Origin: Pseudomonas veronii | GTDB taxonomy: Bacteria > Pseudomonadota > Gammaproteobacteria > Pseudomonadales > Pseudomonadaceae | Direction: 5' to 3' | Assembly: GCF_001439695.1 (NCBI RefSeq) | Contig: NZ_JYLL01000013.1 | Coordinates: 1 to 64,000 of the forward strand | Length of the DNA stretch: 64,000 nucleotides | Shown here: one piece after another, positions 1 to 7,779 of the stretch | Numbering within the stretch: position 1 is the first letter of the stretch | How the letters are laid out: the number at the start of each line of letters is the position of its first letter | Position numbers and translations under genes: made by a program | The notes under the pieces: generated by a model | Told to the model about the DNA's origin: nothing | Databases searched by the model: none | Seen by the model: the letters and a program-made list of their open reading frames with translations, nothing else

Positions 1-45
1 AGTATGTTTGCCGAGATCGATACCGATCAGTGCTGACTCGCTCAT
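1..45 (-). CDS. IS110-family transposase, N-terminal fragment cut by window edge
   Basis: Only the first 15 codons are inside the window, reading MSESALIGIDLGKHT from an ATG at 45. The GIDLGK motif is the start of the RuvC-like DEDD domain of IS110-family transposases, and its Asp is the first catalytic residue. The rest of the gene lies to the left. The leader upstream (46-188) is structured and ends at a tRNA-Gly gene, so the element probably inserted beside the tRNA. The family call rests on one short motif, but that motif and its position right at the N-terminus are characteristic. Confidence 0.7.
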   Translation of the reverse strand, partial: MSESALIGIDLGKHT

Positions 46-188
46 GATGATGGCCTCCGAAAACAAAACACCCCGTGAAAGCGTAGCCCTCACAGGGTGT
101 TGGGGGTGACCATCTCATTAACCGGCCACCAAGGACCGGTTTTTACATCCCCCGTCAAAACCATCCTGACGCGAGATCAATATCTGAG
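46..188 (-). ncRNA. Structured leader of the IS110 element, candidate bridge RNA
   Basis: This is the non-coding stretch between the transposase start and tRNA-Gly. It holds two clear hairpins: 67-101 (AACACCC-N-GTG pairing with CAC-N-GGGTGTT) and 120-141 (AACCGG-N10-CCGGTT). IS110-group elements encode a bridge RNA that chooses target and donor DNA in the non-coding end upstream of the recombinase, so position and structure fit. The element's outer end is not identified and no target-binding loops were assigned. A plain 5' UTR is the alternative. Confidence 0.35.
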
Positions 189-262
189 TGGAGCGGGTGA
201 AGGGAATCGAACCCTCGTTATCAGCTTGGGAAGCTGGAGTAATGCCATTATACGACACCCGC
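189..262 (-). tRNA. tRNA-Gly (anticodon CCC)
   Basis: The minus strand folds as a 74-nt tRNA including an encoded CCA. The acceptor arm GCGGGTG pairs with CACCCGC, the T arm carries GGTTCGATTCC, and the anticodon stem CAGC/GCTG encloses the loop TTCCCAA, which gives anticodon CCC. It closely resembles E. coli glyU. The 3' end of the tRNA faces the IS110 fragment. Confidence 0.95.
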
Positions 263-360
263 TCAGAGCGGCTGACTTTGTACCAGATGTGCGCCGCGAT
301 TTGAAGTTTTTCTTTGAGAAATGTGCAGGTTGCGCGTGTTTGCGTAGGCAACGAGCCGAC

Positions 361-396
361 CGACTGTAGGAGCGGGCATGCTCGCTCCTACAGTCG
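361..396. repeat. REP-type palindrome
   Basis: A near-perfect inverted repeat, CGACTGTAGGAGCG...CGCTCCTACAGTCG, with only the central GGGCATGCTC imperfect. The core GTAGGAGCGGGC resembles the REP elements common in P. fluorescens intergenic DNA. It lies just past the end of phaG and could also act as a transcription terminator. Confidence 0.75.
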
Positions 397-404
397 GCTG
401 TGTT

Positions 405-1289
405 TCAGAGCGCAAAGGCATGCTGCGCCTGGCCCTGGTGATAGCGCAATCGGCTGGTCTGCCGCGCGGGCTTCAGAAAGCCGACCACGGCGTCGCGGCT
501 GTCGCGGCAGGCCGCTTTGTGCTCCATGTCCAGAAAATGCCCGGTCGCCTGGATCGTGCTGAAGCTGCTGTTTGGCACGTATTGCCCGAACTGCTGGGCA
601 TCCTCGGCGCTGGTGTATTCGTCCCATTCACCGTTCATGAACAGCACCGGCACGGTGATCTGGCGCGCGGCCTTGAGGTAGCACAGCCGGTCGCTGTTGA
701 GTACGTGGCTGATGTGGAAGTGCATCTGCCCGTATTCGTGCTCGGCCAGGCTGCTGACGTGGCGGTAGTTGAAGCGCTTGAACAGCGACGGCAGGTGTTT
801 GCCGATGGTGCTGTTGACCAGGTGGCCGACGCGGTCGCGGTCGAGCTTGCCGAGGTAGTCGACGCCGCGTTCGAGGTAGTCGCGCATGGGCGCGTTGATC
901 ACCGGCGAGAACGAGCTGATCACCGCCTTTTCCACGCGGCGCGGGCGCTGGGCGAGGGCGACGAGGGTGGCGGCGCCGCCCCAGGAGAAGGACAACACGT
1001 GTTCGGCGGCGAAGTGGTCGATGAGTTCCAGGAGGATCTGGCCTTCGACTTCCTTCGTCAGCATCTGCTCGTGGCGGTTATGGATTTTGGAGCGACCGGC
1101 GTAGGGCTGGTCGTACAAAACCACATTGAACTGCGGGTACAGGCTTTTCACGGTTTGGGCGAAGGAGGCCGTGGTGGCCATGGAGCCGTTGACCAGGATG
1201 ATGGTCTTTTCAGCCGCGTCCGCGCGATAGAACTCCGTGTAAACCCGATACTGACCCTGTATATCCAACACAGCGATTTCTGGCCTCAT
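405..1289 (-). CDS. phaG: PhaG, (R)-3-hydroxydecanoyl-ACP:CoA transacylase / thioesterase-ligase pathway enzyme
   Basis: A 294-residue alpha/beta-hydrolase-fold protein that starts MRPEIAVLDIQGQYRVYTEF and ends in QHAFAL, the same start, length and tail as P. putida PhaG. It diverts 3-hydroxyacyl chains from fatty-acid synthesis towards medium-chain polyhydroxyalkanoate, and RhlA is a relative. The nucleophile-type motif SFSWGG has Ser102, and a late GHFLDM supplies the His. An upstream in-frame ATG would add 31 residues, but AGGAG lies 8 nt before the chosen ATG and the family starts there. No PHA synthase is nearby, which is normal because phaG is unlinked from phaC in pseudomonads. Confidence 0.93.
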   Translation of the reverse strand: MRPEIAVLDIQGQYRVYTEFYRADAAEKTIILVNGSMATTASFAQTVKSLYPQFNVVLYDQPYAGRSKIHNRHEQMLTKEVEGQILLELIDHFAAEHVLSFSWGGAATLVALAQRPRRVEKAVISSFSPVINAPMRDYLERGVDYLGKLDRDRVGHLVNSTIGKHLPSLFKRFNYRHVSSLAEHEYGQMHFHISHVLNSDRLCYLKAARQITVPVLFMNGEWDEYTSAEDAQQFGQYVPNSSFSTIQATGHFLDMEHKAACRDSRDAVVGFLKPARQTSRLRYHQGQAQHAFAL

Positions 1290-1593
1290 GTCGTAAGACT
1301 CCTGGCAAGCGGGTAGGGCGCGCAGATCACTCTGCACGAGCTTTGTGACAGGTAGGCATACGCCTTGAAGATGAGCGCCCATGTCGCGCCGATGACGGCT
1401 GGCCGACGGGTGTTACCAGGGCGGGTTGTTTGCCGGGAAGGCCCGTGGATCAAGCGCGGGCGCGGCAAGGTGTTTCTTGGAGGTTATAGGCGACTTGCCA
1501 GTCATCTTTTGGCTGACGTTTTGATTCAAGCAGTCGGTTCGGGATGTCGCAAGTCGCAGGGATGGGTTTTAGCCATCACCGGCCGAACGGTCG
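1290..1593. other. Intergenic region upstream of phaG
   Basis: About 300 bp between rsuA and phaG, both on the minus strand. It must contain the phaG promoter. I see no clear -35/-10 pair, sigma-54 site, hairpin terminator or convincing ORF. The open frames here lack coding character. Confidence 0.5.
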
Positions 1594-2286
1594 TCAGACC
1601 TGGCGGATTTCATCGGCGCTCAACGCTCGATACTCACCGGGCGCCAGCGCGTCATCCAACGCCAGCGGCCCCATGCGTTCCCGATGCAAGCGCAGCACCT
1701 TGTTGTCGAAGTGCCCGAACATGCGTTTCACCTGGTGATAGCGACCTTCGATGATGCTCAAGCGTGCCAGGCGAGGCGCCAACAGCTCCAGCTGGGCCGG
1801 TTGAGTCGTCAGGTCTTCAAACGCGAAATACACGCCCGCCGCGAAGGTGGCGGCGTATTCCGCGCCGATCGGTTGTTCGGTCTCCACCAGGTAGACCTTG
1901 GGCAGTTTGGTCGTCGGTTGCGTCAGGCGTCGCGACCACTGGCCGTCGTTGGTGATCAGCATCAGCCCGGTGGTGTTGAAGTCCAGGCGGCCGGCGATGT
2001 GCAGCTCGTCCTTGTCCGGTTCGTCCAGCCAATCCAGCACGGTCGGGTGCTGGGGATCGCAGGTGGCGCTGACGCAGCCCTGGGGTTTGTGCAGCATGAA
2101 ATAGCGCGCCGGTTTACCCGCCTGCAGCACCTCATCGTCCACGCACACCCGGCTGAATTCGCGCACCTCGTGGTGAGGATCGCTGACGGGCACGCCATCG
2201 ACGCTCACCCGCCGTTCCACCAACAGCAGGCGCACTTGCTGGCGATTGAAGCGCGGCAGGTTGCTGAGGAATCGATCAACCCGCAT
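1594..2286 (-). CDS. rsuA: 16S rRNA pseudouridine(516) synthase RsuA
   Basis: A 230-residue protein with an N-terminal S4 RNA-binding domain (about residues 1-60) followed by the pseudouridine synthase domain. The catalytic motif GRLDFNTTGL carries Asp102, and the later YHQVKRMF and HRERMGPL segments are typical of the RsuA/RluB/E/F branch. It makes pseudouridine 516 in 16S rRNA. Its ATG overlaps the stop codon of the upstream CWC gene (TAATG), so the two are probably translated together. Confidence 0.92.
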   Translation of the reverse strand: MRVDRFLSNLPRFNRQQVRLLLVERRVSVDGVPVSDPHHEVREFSRVCVDDEVLQAGKPARYFMLHKPQGCVSATCDPQHPTVLDWLDEPDKDELHIAGRLDFNTTGLMLITNDGQWSRRLTQPTTKLPKVYLVETEQPIGAEYAATFAAGVYFAFEDLTTQPAQLELLAPRLARLSIIEGRYHQVKRMFGHFDNKVLRLHRERMGPLALDDALAPGEYRALSADEIRQV

Positions 2287-2498
2287 TACAACGGCTCAGC
2301 CCCGCGCAACTGTGCGTCGACCTGGGCACAGCGTGGGCACAGGCAGGCTTGGTTGCGCAATGCATCGGGCAGGGCTTCGAGCACCGCCGGGTCGATGGTG
2401 ACGCTGTAGCACCAGCAGGCCTGGTCGGCGGTGCGCGGGTCGGCCAGGGTGCAGTCGTTGCGGGCGCCGCAGGCGGGGCAGAGGGTGGCTGTGGTCAT
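2286..2498 (-). CDS. Small cysteine-rich CWC-family protein
   Basis: A 70-residue protein starting MTTATLCPACGARNDC. It has eight cysteines in pairs (C7/C10, C16, C28/C30, C52/C54/C57), including the CWC motif that names the family, and probably binds zinc. Function is unknown. Reading frames extend further upstream, but the ATG at 2498 opens directly onto the first CPxC motif. It overlaps rsuA by one base, and the rsuA-CWC pairing suggests a shared transcript. Confidence 0.85.
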   Translation of the reverse strand: MTTATLCPACGARNDCTLADPRTADQACWCYSVTIDPAVLEALPDALRNQACLCPRCAQVDAQLRGAEPL

Positions 2499-2557
2499 CG
2501 TTCGGTTCAGGCTGGATCGGGCAGGGCGCCGAAGGTCCCTGCACGATACAGCGCCGC

Positions 2558-5500
2558 TCAGTCCCGTTCCAGCACCACGACCCGCTGGCCGGCGCCAATC
2601 GCGCTGCCGGGCTGCACGGTGATTTCCCGCACCACTGCGGCGAACGGCGCCGGCAGCGCGATCTCCATTTTCATCGACTCCAGCACCACCAGCACATCGC
2701 CGGCCGCGACGCGTTCGCCCACCGCCACCCGGACCTGCCACAGATTGCCCGCGATATGGCTGTCGATGCTGTGCTCATTGGCCTTCAGCGGCGTGTCCTG
2801 CGCGAGCGGCGCTGGCGCTTCCTCGCTGTCGAAGTGCGCCTGGCCGCTGGCGATCCAGCGTTCGCGCTCGGCATTGAACGCCTGTTGCTGGTGGTCACGA
2901 AACGCATCGATACCGGTGGCTTCACGCGCCAGAAAATCCTGGTAGTCCGCCAGGTTCAACACGCTGTCCTCGATGTGCAACGCAAAGCGCCCCAGCGGAA
3001 AGTCCCGACGAATCTTTACCAGTTCTTCGGCACTCACCGGGTAGAAGCGGATCTGGTCGAAAAACCGCAGCAGCCACGGCTTGCCGTCGAAGGCCGCGAC
3101 TTCGCGATAGCGGTTCCACATCTGCAACGTGCGCCCGACGAACTGATAGCCGCCGGGGCCTTCCATGCCGTACACGCACAAATACGCGCCGCCGATGCCC
3201 ACCGAGTTCTCGGCGGTCCAGGTGCGGGCCGGGTTGTATTTGGTGGTCACCAGGCGATGACGCGGGTCCAGCGGCGTGGCCACCGGGGCGCCGAGGTAGA
3301 CATCGCCCAGGCCCATCACCAGATAGCTCGCTTCGAACACGGTGTGGCGCACCGCGTCGAGGTCGGCGAGGGCGTTGATGCGGCGGATGAACTCCAGGTT
3401 GCTCGGGCACCACGGCGCGTCCTTGCGCACGGTGGTCATGTATTTGTCGATGGCCAACTGGCACGCCGGGTCATCCCAGGACAGCGGCAGGTGGACGATG
3501 CGCGAAGGCACTTGCAGGTTGGGCGTGGCGCACACGGCCGTCCATTCGCCGCTGATCAGCGCCAGCAGGTCGGCCAGGGGCAATTGTTCCGGCTGGTAGT
3601 GGACCTGCAGCGAGCGGATGCCCGGCGTCAGGTCGATCACACCGTGCCGTGCGTGGGTTTCGAGGGCCTGCATCAGCGCGTGGGCGCGAAAGCGCAGCAC
3701 CAGGTCGAGCTCGGGCGCGCCGATTTCCAGCAGCAGGTGGGTGTCGCCGGCCAATCGGGCAACCAGACGCGTATCTTCCTGGCCGATATCCAACACCACA
3801 GGCGACGCGGGCCAATGTGGGCGCGGGCTTGCTCGCGATGGCATCGCCTCGGTGTTGCTGTGAGCGCGCGTCGCCTGCATCGCGGGCAAGCCTGGCTCCG
3901 GCATTTGATCCCATTTCAGCGCGAGATCGCGGGCGGTCTCGAGGCTCACCGGTTCGAAGCGCAGCTTGTCGCCGGCCTTGAGTTGCCCGAGTTGCCACAG
4001 GTCGGCTTCGATCACCGTCACCGGGCACACGAACCCACCCAGGCTCGGCCCGTCCGGCCCGAGGATCACCGGCATGTCCCCGGTGAAATCCACCGCGCCG
4101 ATCGCATAAGGGTTGTCGTGGATATTCGACGGATGCAGCCCGGCCTCGCCGCCATCGGTGCGCGCCCACAACGGCTTGGGGCCGATCAACCGCACGCCGG
4201 TGCGGCTGGAGTTGAAATGCACTTCCCACTGTGTGGCGAAGAAGGTGTCGATGTACTCGGGCCGGAAGTATTCCGGCGCGCCGTGGGGGCCATAAATCAC
4301 CCGTAGCGTGCGGACCTGCGCCAGCGGTTGCGCGACCAGTTGCCGGCCTGCGGTGACGTCGACCAGCGGCAACAGATGCAGCACGTCGCCCGCGCGCAAC
4401 GCGCGCCCGCCATGCCCGCCGAACTGGCCCAGGGTGAAGGTGCTTTGGCTGCCCAGGTAGTCCGGCACTTGCAGCCCGCCGCGCAGGCACAGGTAACTGC
4501 GCGCGCCGGCCCCGGCGAGGGTGCCGAGGCTCAACAGCGATCCGGCTTCGATCCGCAGCGTGGTGTTCATCGGCACGGGGTGATCGTCCAGCAGCAGCGG
4601 AATATCCGCCCCGGTCACCGCCACCACGGCGGCGCAGTTGAAGCGCAACAGCGGCCCGCTCATGGTGATCTCCAAGGCTGCCGCGCCTTCGCGATTGCCC
4701 AGCAGACGATTGCCCAGGCGCAGCGCGCGGCTGTCCATCGGCCCCGACGGCGGTACGCCCACGGCCCAATAACCGAGGCGTCCGGGATAGTCCTGCACGC
4801 TGGTTTGCGTGCCCGCGCTGAGCACTTCGAACGTGTGGGCAACGTAGACCAGATCTTCCAGGCAGCGCGTCCACGGATGGCCACCGGCAAAGGGCGCGGC
4901 CAGCAGGATCTGGCGCAGGTAATCGCGGTTGGTTTCCACGCCGTAGAGCTGGCTGTCGCTCAAGGCGCGATGCAAATCCAGGCGCGCCTGTTCGCGGGTG
5001 GGCGCCCAGGTGATGAGCTTGGCGATCATCGGGTCGAAGTACGGCGGGATCTCACAACCGGCTTCAACCCAAGTGTCGATGCGCAAGCCTTCGGCCTGCG
5101 GAAAATCCACGCAGGTCAACAGCCCCGGGCTTGGCTGGAAATCGCGGCCTGGATCTTCCGCATACAAGCGTGCCTGGATCGCGTGGCCCTGGGGCTTCAA
5201 CGCCAGCTCACTCAATGGCCGCATGTCTCCCGCCGCCAGTTGCACCATCCAGCGCACCAGGTCCACGCCCCACACTTGTTCGGTGACGCCGTGTTCCACC
5301 TGCAACCGCGTGTTCACTTCCAGGAAGTAGAAGCGACTGTCTGCGCTATCGAAGATGAATTCCACGGTGCCGGCGCTGCGGTAGTTGACCGCCTTGGCCA
5401 GGGTGATGGCGGCCGAGCACAGGGCCTCGGCCATGCCTTCGGGCAGGTTCGGCGCCGGGGTTTCTTCGAGGACTTTCTGGTTGCGCCGCTGCACCGAACA

Positions 5501-6181
5501 ATCGCGCACGCCAAGGGCGATCACCTCGCCCGCGCCGTCGCCGAACACCTGCACCTCCAGGTGGCGAGCGTGCTCGATGTACTTCTCGATAAACACGCCG
5601 GCATCGCTGAAGTTGTTCTGGCCCAGGCGCTTGACGGCGTCGAAGCACTCGTTCAACTCCGCGGCGTGGCGGCATACGCGCATGCCGATGCCGCCGCCGC
5701 CGGCGGTGCTCTTGAGCATGACCGGGTAGCCCACGCGGTCGGCGGCGAGCATGGCGGCGTCGAGGTTGTCGAGCAGTTCGCTGCCTTCGAGCAAGGGGAG
5801 GTGGTGTTGCTTGGCCAGCGCCCGTGCGGTGTGCTTGAGGCCGAATACGCGCAGCTGGTGCGGGGTCGGCCCGATAAAGGCGATGCCGGCGTTTTCGCAG
5901 GCTTGCGCGAAGGCGGCGTTTTCCGAGAGAAAGCCGTAGCCGGGATGAATCGCCGTGGCGCCGCTGGCCTTGGCGATGGCGAGGATTTTGTCCACCGCCA
6001 GGTAGGTGCCGGCCGCGGCGCCTTCACCGAGGCTGTAGGCTTCGTCGGCGTGCTGGATGTGCAGGCTGGCCGCATCGGCTTCGGCATACACGGCGACGCC
6101 CTTTACATGCAGCTCGCGCAAGGTGCGCAGGATGCGGCAGGCGATGGCGCCACGGTTGGCGATCAAGAGTTTTTCGAACAT
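2558..6181 (-). CDS. uca: Biotin-dependent urea/guanidine carboxylase
   Basis: A 1207-residue multidomain enzyme. Residues 1-450 are a biotin carboxylase with ATP-grasp motif GGGGIGM at 161-167. The next part begins TSVQDYPGRLGYW and is an AHS2/KipA-type carboxyltransferase. An AHS1/KipI-type domain follows, and the C-terminus carries the biotinylation motif VLESMKMEI. Urea carboxylases have this layout. Homologues in operons controlled by a guanidine-I riboswitch with two DUF1989 proteins have been shown to carboxylate guanidine, so guanidine is the likelier substrate here. The chosen start is MFEKLLIANRG, preceded by GCAGGG. A REPIN lies inside the coding sequence (residues about 759-788). 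No allophanate hydrolase follows. Confidence 0.92.
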   Translation of the reverse strand: MFEKLLIANRGAIACRILRTLRELHVKGVAVYAEADAASLHIQHADEAYSLGEGAAAGTYLAVDKILAIAKASGATAIHPGYGFLSENAAFAQACENAGIAFIGPTPHQLRVFGLKHTARALAKQHHLPLLEGSELLDNLDAAMLAADRVGYPVMLKSTAGGGGIGMRVCRHAAELNECFDAVKRLGQNNFSDAGVFIEKYIEHARHLEVQVFGDGAGEVIALGVRDCSVQRRNQKVLEETPAPNLPEGMAEALCSAAITLAKAVNYRSAGTVEFIFDSADSRFYFLEVNTRLQVEHGVTEQVWGVDLVRWMVQLAAGDMRPLSELALKPQGHAIQARLYAEDPGRDFQPSPGLLTCVDFPQAEGLRIDTWVEAGCEIPPYFDPMIAKLITWAPTREQARLDLHRALSDSQLYGVETNRDYLRQILLAAPFAGGHPWTRCLEDLVYVAHTFEVLSAGTQTSVQDYPGRLGYWAVGVPPSGPMDSRALRLGNRLLGNREGAAALEITMSGPLLRFNCAAVVAVTGADIPLLLDDHPVPMNTTLRIEAGSLLSLGTLAGAGARSYLCLRGGLQVPDYLGSQSTFTLGQFGGHGGRALRAGDVLHLLPLVDVTAGRQLVAQPLAQVRTLRVIYGPHGAPEYFRPEYIDTFFATQWEVHFNSSRTGVRLIGPKPLWARTDGGEAGLHPSNIHDNPYAIGAVDFTGDMPVILGPDGPSLGGFVCPVTVIEADLWQLGQLKAGDKLRFEPVSLETARDLALKWDQMPEPGLPAMQATRAHSNTEAMPSRASPRPHWPASPVVLDIGQEDTRLVARLAGDTHLLLEIGAPELDLVLRFRAHALMQALETHARHGVIDLTPGIRSLQVHYQPEQLPLADLLALISGEWTAVCATPNLQVPSRIVHLPLSWDDPACQLAIDKYMTTVRKDAPWCPSNLEFIRRINALADLDAVRHTVFEASYLVMGLGDVYLGAPVATPLDPRHRLVTTKYNPARTWTAENSVGIGGAYLCVYGMEGPGGYQFVGRTLQMWNRYREVAAFDGKPWLLRFFDQIRFYPVSAEELVKIRRDFPLGRFALHIEDSVLNLADYQDFLAREATGIDAFRDHQQQAFNAERERWIASGQAHFDSEEAPAPLAQDTPLKANEHSIDSHIAGNLWQVRVAVGERVAAGDVLVVLESMKMEIALPAPFAAVVREITVQPGSAIGAGQRVVVLERD
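3816..3899. repeat. REPIN inside the carboxylase gene
   Basis: Two REP sequences in opposite orientation: GGGCGCGGGCTTGCTCGCGATG at the left, and the complement of a GGAGCCAGGCTTGCCCGCGATG-type REP at the right. The unit is about 84 bp, which is 28 codons, so the frame is kept. It is translated as a Pro/Ser/Arg/Ala-rich linker between the AHS2 and AHS1 parts of the enzyme. REPINs are normally intergenic in P. fluorescens. Confidence 0.8.
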
Positions 6182-6249
6182 GGCAAAACCCTGCGGGCCG
6201 TCCCGCAAAGTGAAGGAGCACTACGGTCGTCCGCAGTGCATGTCGTGAG

Positions 6250-6338
6250 TGTGGGAGGGGGGCTCCCGATGGTGGTGAGCCAGTGGGTGCGTGTTTGGCT
6301 GACTTGCCGCCATCGGGGGCAAGCCCCCTCCCCCCGGG
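6250..6338. repeat. REPIN (inverted REP pair)
   Basis: GTGGGAGGGGGGCTCCCGATGG at the left and the inverted CATCGGGGGCAAGCCCCCTCCC at the right, about 40 bp apart. It fills most of the 233-bp gap between the second DUF1989 gene and the carboxylase gene within the operon, where it could stabilise or attenuate the mRNA. Confidence 0.85.
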
Positions 6339-6340
6339 GT

Positions 6341-6424
6341 TCAGTGGTTGCGCAGGCACTGCCCGCTGCGGGCCTGGCACAGGGCGAACAGCCAACTGCG
6401 CAAGCGCTTGAGTGTCAGTTCCAT
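6341..6424 (-). CDS. Possible 27-residue peptide overlapping the DUF1989 gene end
   Basis: An ATG seven bases before the TGA of the upstream gene opens a 27-codon frame (MELTLKRLRSW...CLRNH) that ends right at the REPIN. Codons are strongly G/C-ending like those of neighbouring genes, and the overlapping start would allow translational coupling. The peptide is basic with two Cys and no recognisable domain. It could equally be chance. Confidence 0.3.
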   Translation of the reverse strand: MELTLKRLRSWLFALCQARSGQCLRNH

Positions 6425-7044
6425 ACGAGTAACTCCGCAGGCGTCGGGTTGTAGGCGTTGCACGGGTTGTTCAATTGCGGGCAGTTGGAGATCAGCACGA
6501 TCACGTCCATCTCGGCGCGCAGGTCGACGTACTTGCCGGGGGCGGAAATGCCGTCTTCGAAGGTCAACCCGCCGTCGGCCGTGACCGGCACATTCATGAA
6601 GAAATTGATGTTCGGGCCGATGTCGCGTTTGCCCAGGCGACCGTCATGGGCGCAGGCCCGCAGGTAGTTGTCGCGGCAGCTGTGCATGTAGCGTTTTTCC
6701 AGGGCGTAGCGCACGGTGTTGCTCTCTTGGGCGCAGGCGCCGCCGAGGGTGTCGTGGCGCCCGCAGGTGTCTGCGACGAGGGTCAGCATCGGCTGGCCGA
6801 GGTTGGAATAGAGCACGCTGCCGGCGCCCAGGTACACGCTGTTCTGGCGGCGCAAGGTGCGTTGCACGTCGTAGCGCTCGCGCGGGTTTTTCACGCTGTA
6901 GAACAGCGTGTCGACCGCCTGGTTGCCCTCCAGGTCAAGGATGCGCAGGGTCTGGCCGGCCTTGACCTCCATCAGCCACGGCTCGCCGGCGGGAATGGTG
7001 GCGCGGTACACCGCCGTGTCGGGTTGTTTCAGTGCGATAGACAT
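6415..7044 (-). CDS. Urea carboxylase-associated protein 2 (DUF1989), carboxyguanidine deiminase subunit
   Basis: A 209-residue DUF1989-family protein. The conserved motif DTCGRHDTLGG is present, and the paired upstream protein has the matching DTCGWSDSIGG. In guanidine-degrading bacteria the two proteins form a heteromeric carboxyguanidine deiminase (CgdAB) that removes ammonia from carboxyguanidine to give allophanate. GAGGAG precedes the ATG, and only 9 nt separate it from the previous gene. The function comes from family and context; the reaction itself cannot be read from the sequence. Confidence 0.87.
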   Translation of the reverse strand: MSIALKQPDTAVYRATIPAGEPWLMEVKAGQTLRILDLEGNQAVDTLFYSVKNPRERYDVQRTLRRQNSVYLGAGSVLYSNLGQPMLTLVADTCGRHDTLGGACAQESNTVRYALEKRYMHSCRDNYLRACAHDGRLGKRDIGPNINFFMNVPVTADGGLTFEDGISAPGKYVDLRAEMDVIVLISNCPQLNNPCNAYNPTPAELLVWN

Positions 7045-7053
7045 GGCAGCTCC

Positions 7054-7779
7054 TCAGGCGAACAGACGGTCGGTGTTGATAAAGCCGCGCGCGTTTTCCG
7101 GGCGCGAGGTGCGGCAGTGTTCGGCGACGCTTGGGTCGGCGTTCATCCAGCTCAGTTTCAGCGGTTGCGGGGCGTAGTCGGGGTTGGGGTCCATCGGATG
7201 CTGCAGCGCGGTGAGCACCACCAGGGTGTCCATCGGTGCGTAGAGTTCGATGTAGTCGCCCGCCTTGGAATTGCCCGGTACGAAGTGCAGGTCACCGTTG
7301 TCGTCCACGCTGACTTTGCTGAACAGGTTGAGGGTCATCAGCAGGTCGGACAGCCCCAGGCCCCACTTGCCCAATTCCACCAGCAGGTTGTCGGTGCCGT
7401 TGCGATAGAAACCGTTGCGCAGTTCCTGGTAGCGCCCCTGGCCGTACTTCTCGGCCACCTCGGCCGCGCACAGCACGCCGCCGATGCTGTCACTCCAGCC
7501 GCAGGTGTCGGCGGTGATGGCGGCCAGCACGCGGCCCATGTCCGAGTACAGGCAATGGCCGCGGGTGAGCTTGGCGGTGTGTTGGCATTTGAGGCTGTCG
7601 GGCAGGTTCAGGCGTTCGGTTTTTTCGTTCGCGTTGAGCAGGGTCAGGCTGACGTTGGCGCCGCCGCGCAGGTCGGTGAGGCGCAGCAGTTGGCCGCGCT
7701 TGAGCACGAAGGAACGGTGGCCGCCGCCGGGCAGTATTTCTTCGGCGAACGGCGGGAACAGTTGAGTCGAATCGGTCAT
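7054..7779 (-). CDS. Urea carboxylase-associated protein 1 (DUF1989), carboxyguanidine deiminase subunit
   Basis: A 241-residue DUF1989 protein starting MTDSTQLFPPFAEEILPGGG. It carries DTCGWSDSIGG, with a conserved Cys likely to bind metal, and a C-terminal extension after the catalytic domain that the partner lacks. The start overlaps the stop of the ABC ATPase gene by four bases (ATGA), so translation is coupled. A longer frame exists upstream but would run through the ATPase gene. Confidence 0.88.
   Translation of the reverse strand: MTDSTQLFPPFAEEILPGGGHRSFVLKRGQLLRLTDLRGGANVSLTLLNANEKTERLNLPDSLKCQHTAKLTRGHCLYSDMGRVLAAITADTCGWSDSIGGVLCAAEVAEKYGQGRYQELRNGFYRNGTDNLLVELGKWGLGLSDLLMTLNLFSKVSVDDNGDLHFVPGNSKAGDYIELYAPMDTLVVLTALQHPMDPNPDYAPQPLKLSWMNADPSVAEHCRTSRPENARGFINTDRLFA

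Noticed and set aside
120..141. AACCGG-N10-CCGGTTTTT as a plus-strand terminator
   Set aside because: The stem is only six pairs and no plus-strand gene precedes it. A structural element of the IS leader is more likely.
2756..4306. 516-codon plus-strand frame inside the carboxylase region
   Set aside because: Antisense shadow with no start signal or motif.
4328..6454. 708-codon open frame on the plus strand opposite the carboxylase gene
   Set aside because: It is the antisense shadow of a GC-rich coding region. The product is low complexity and rich in Gln, Ala, Arg and His, and lacks domain motifs, whereas the minus strand encodes a complete known enzyme.
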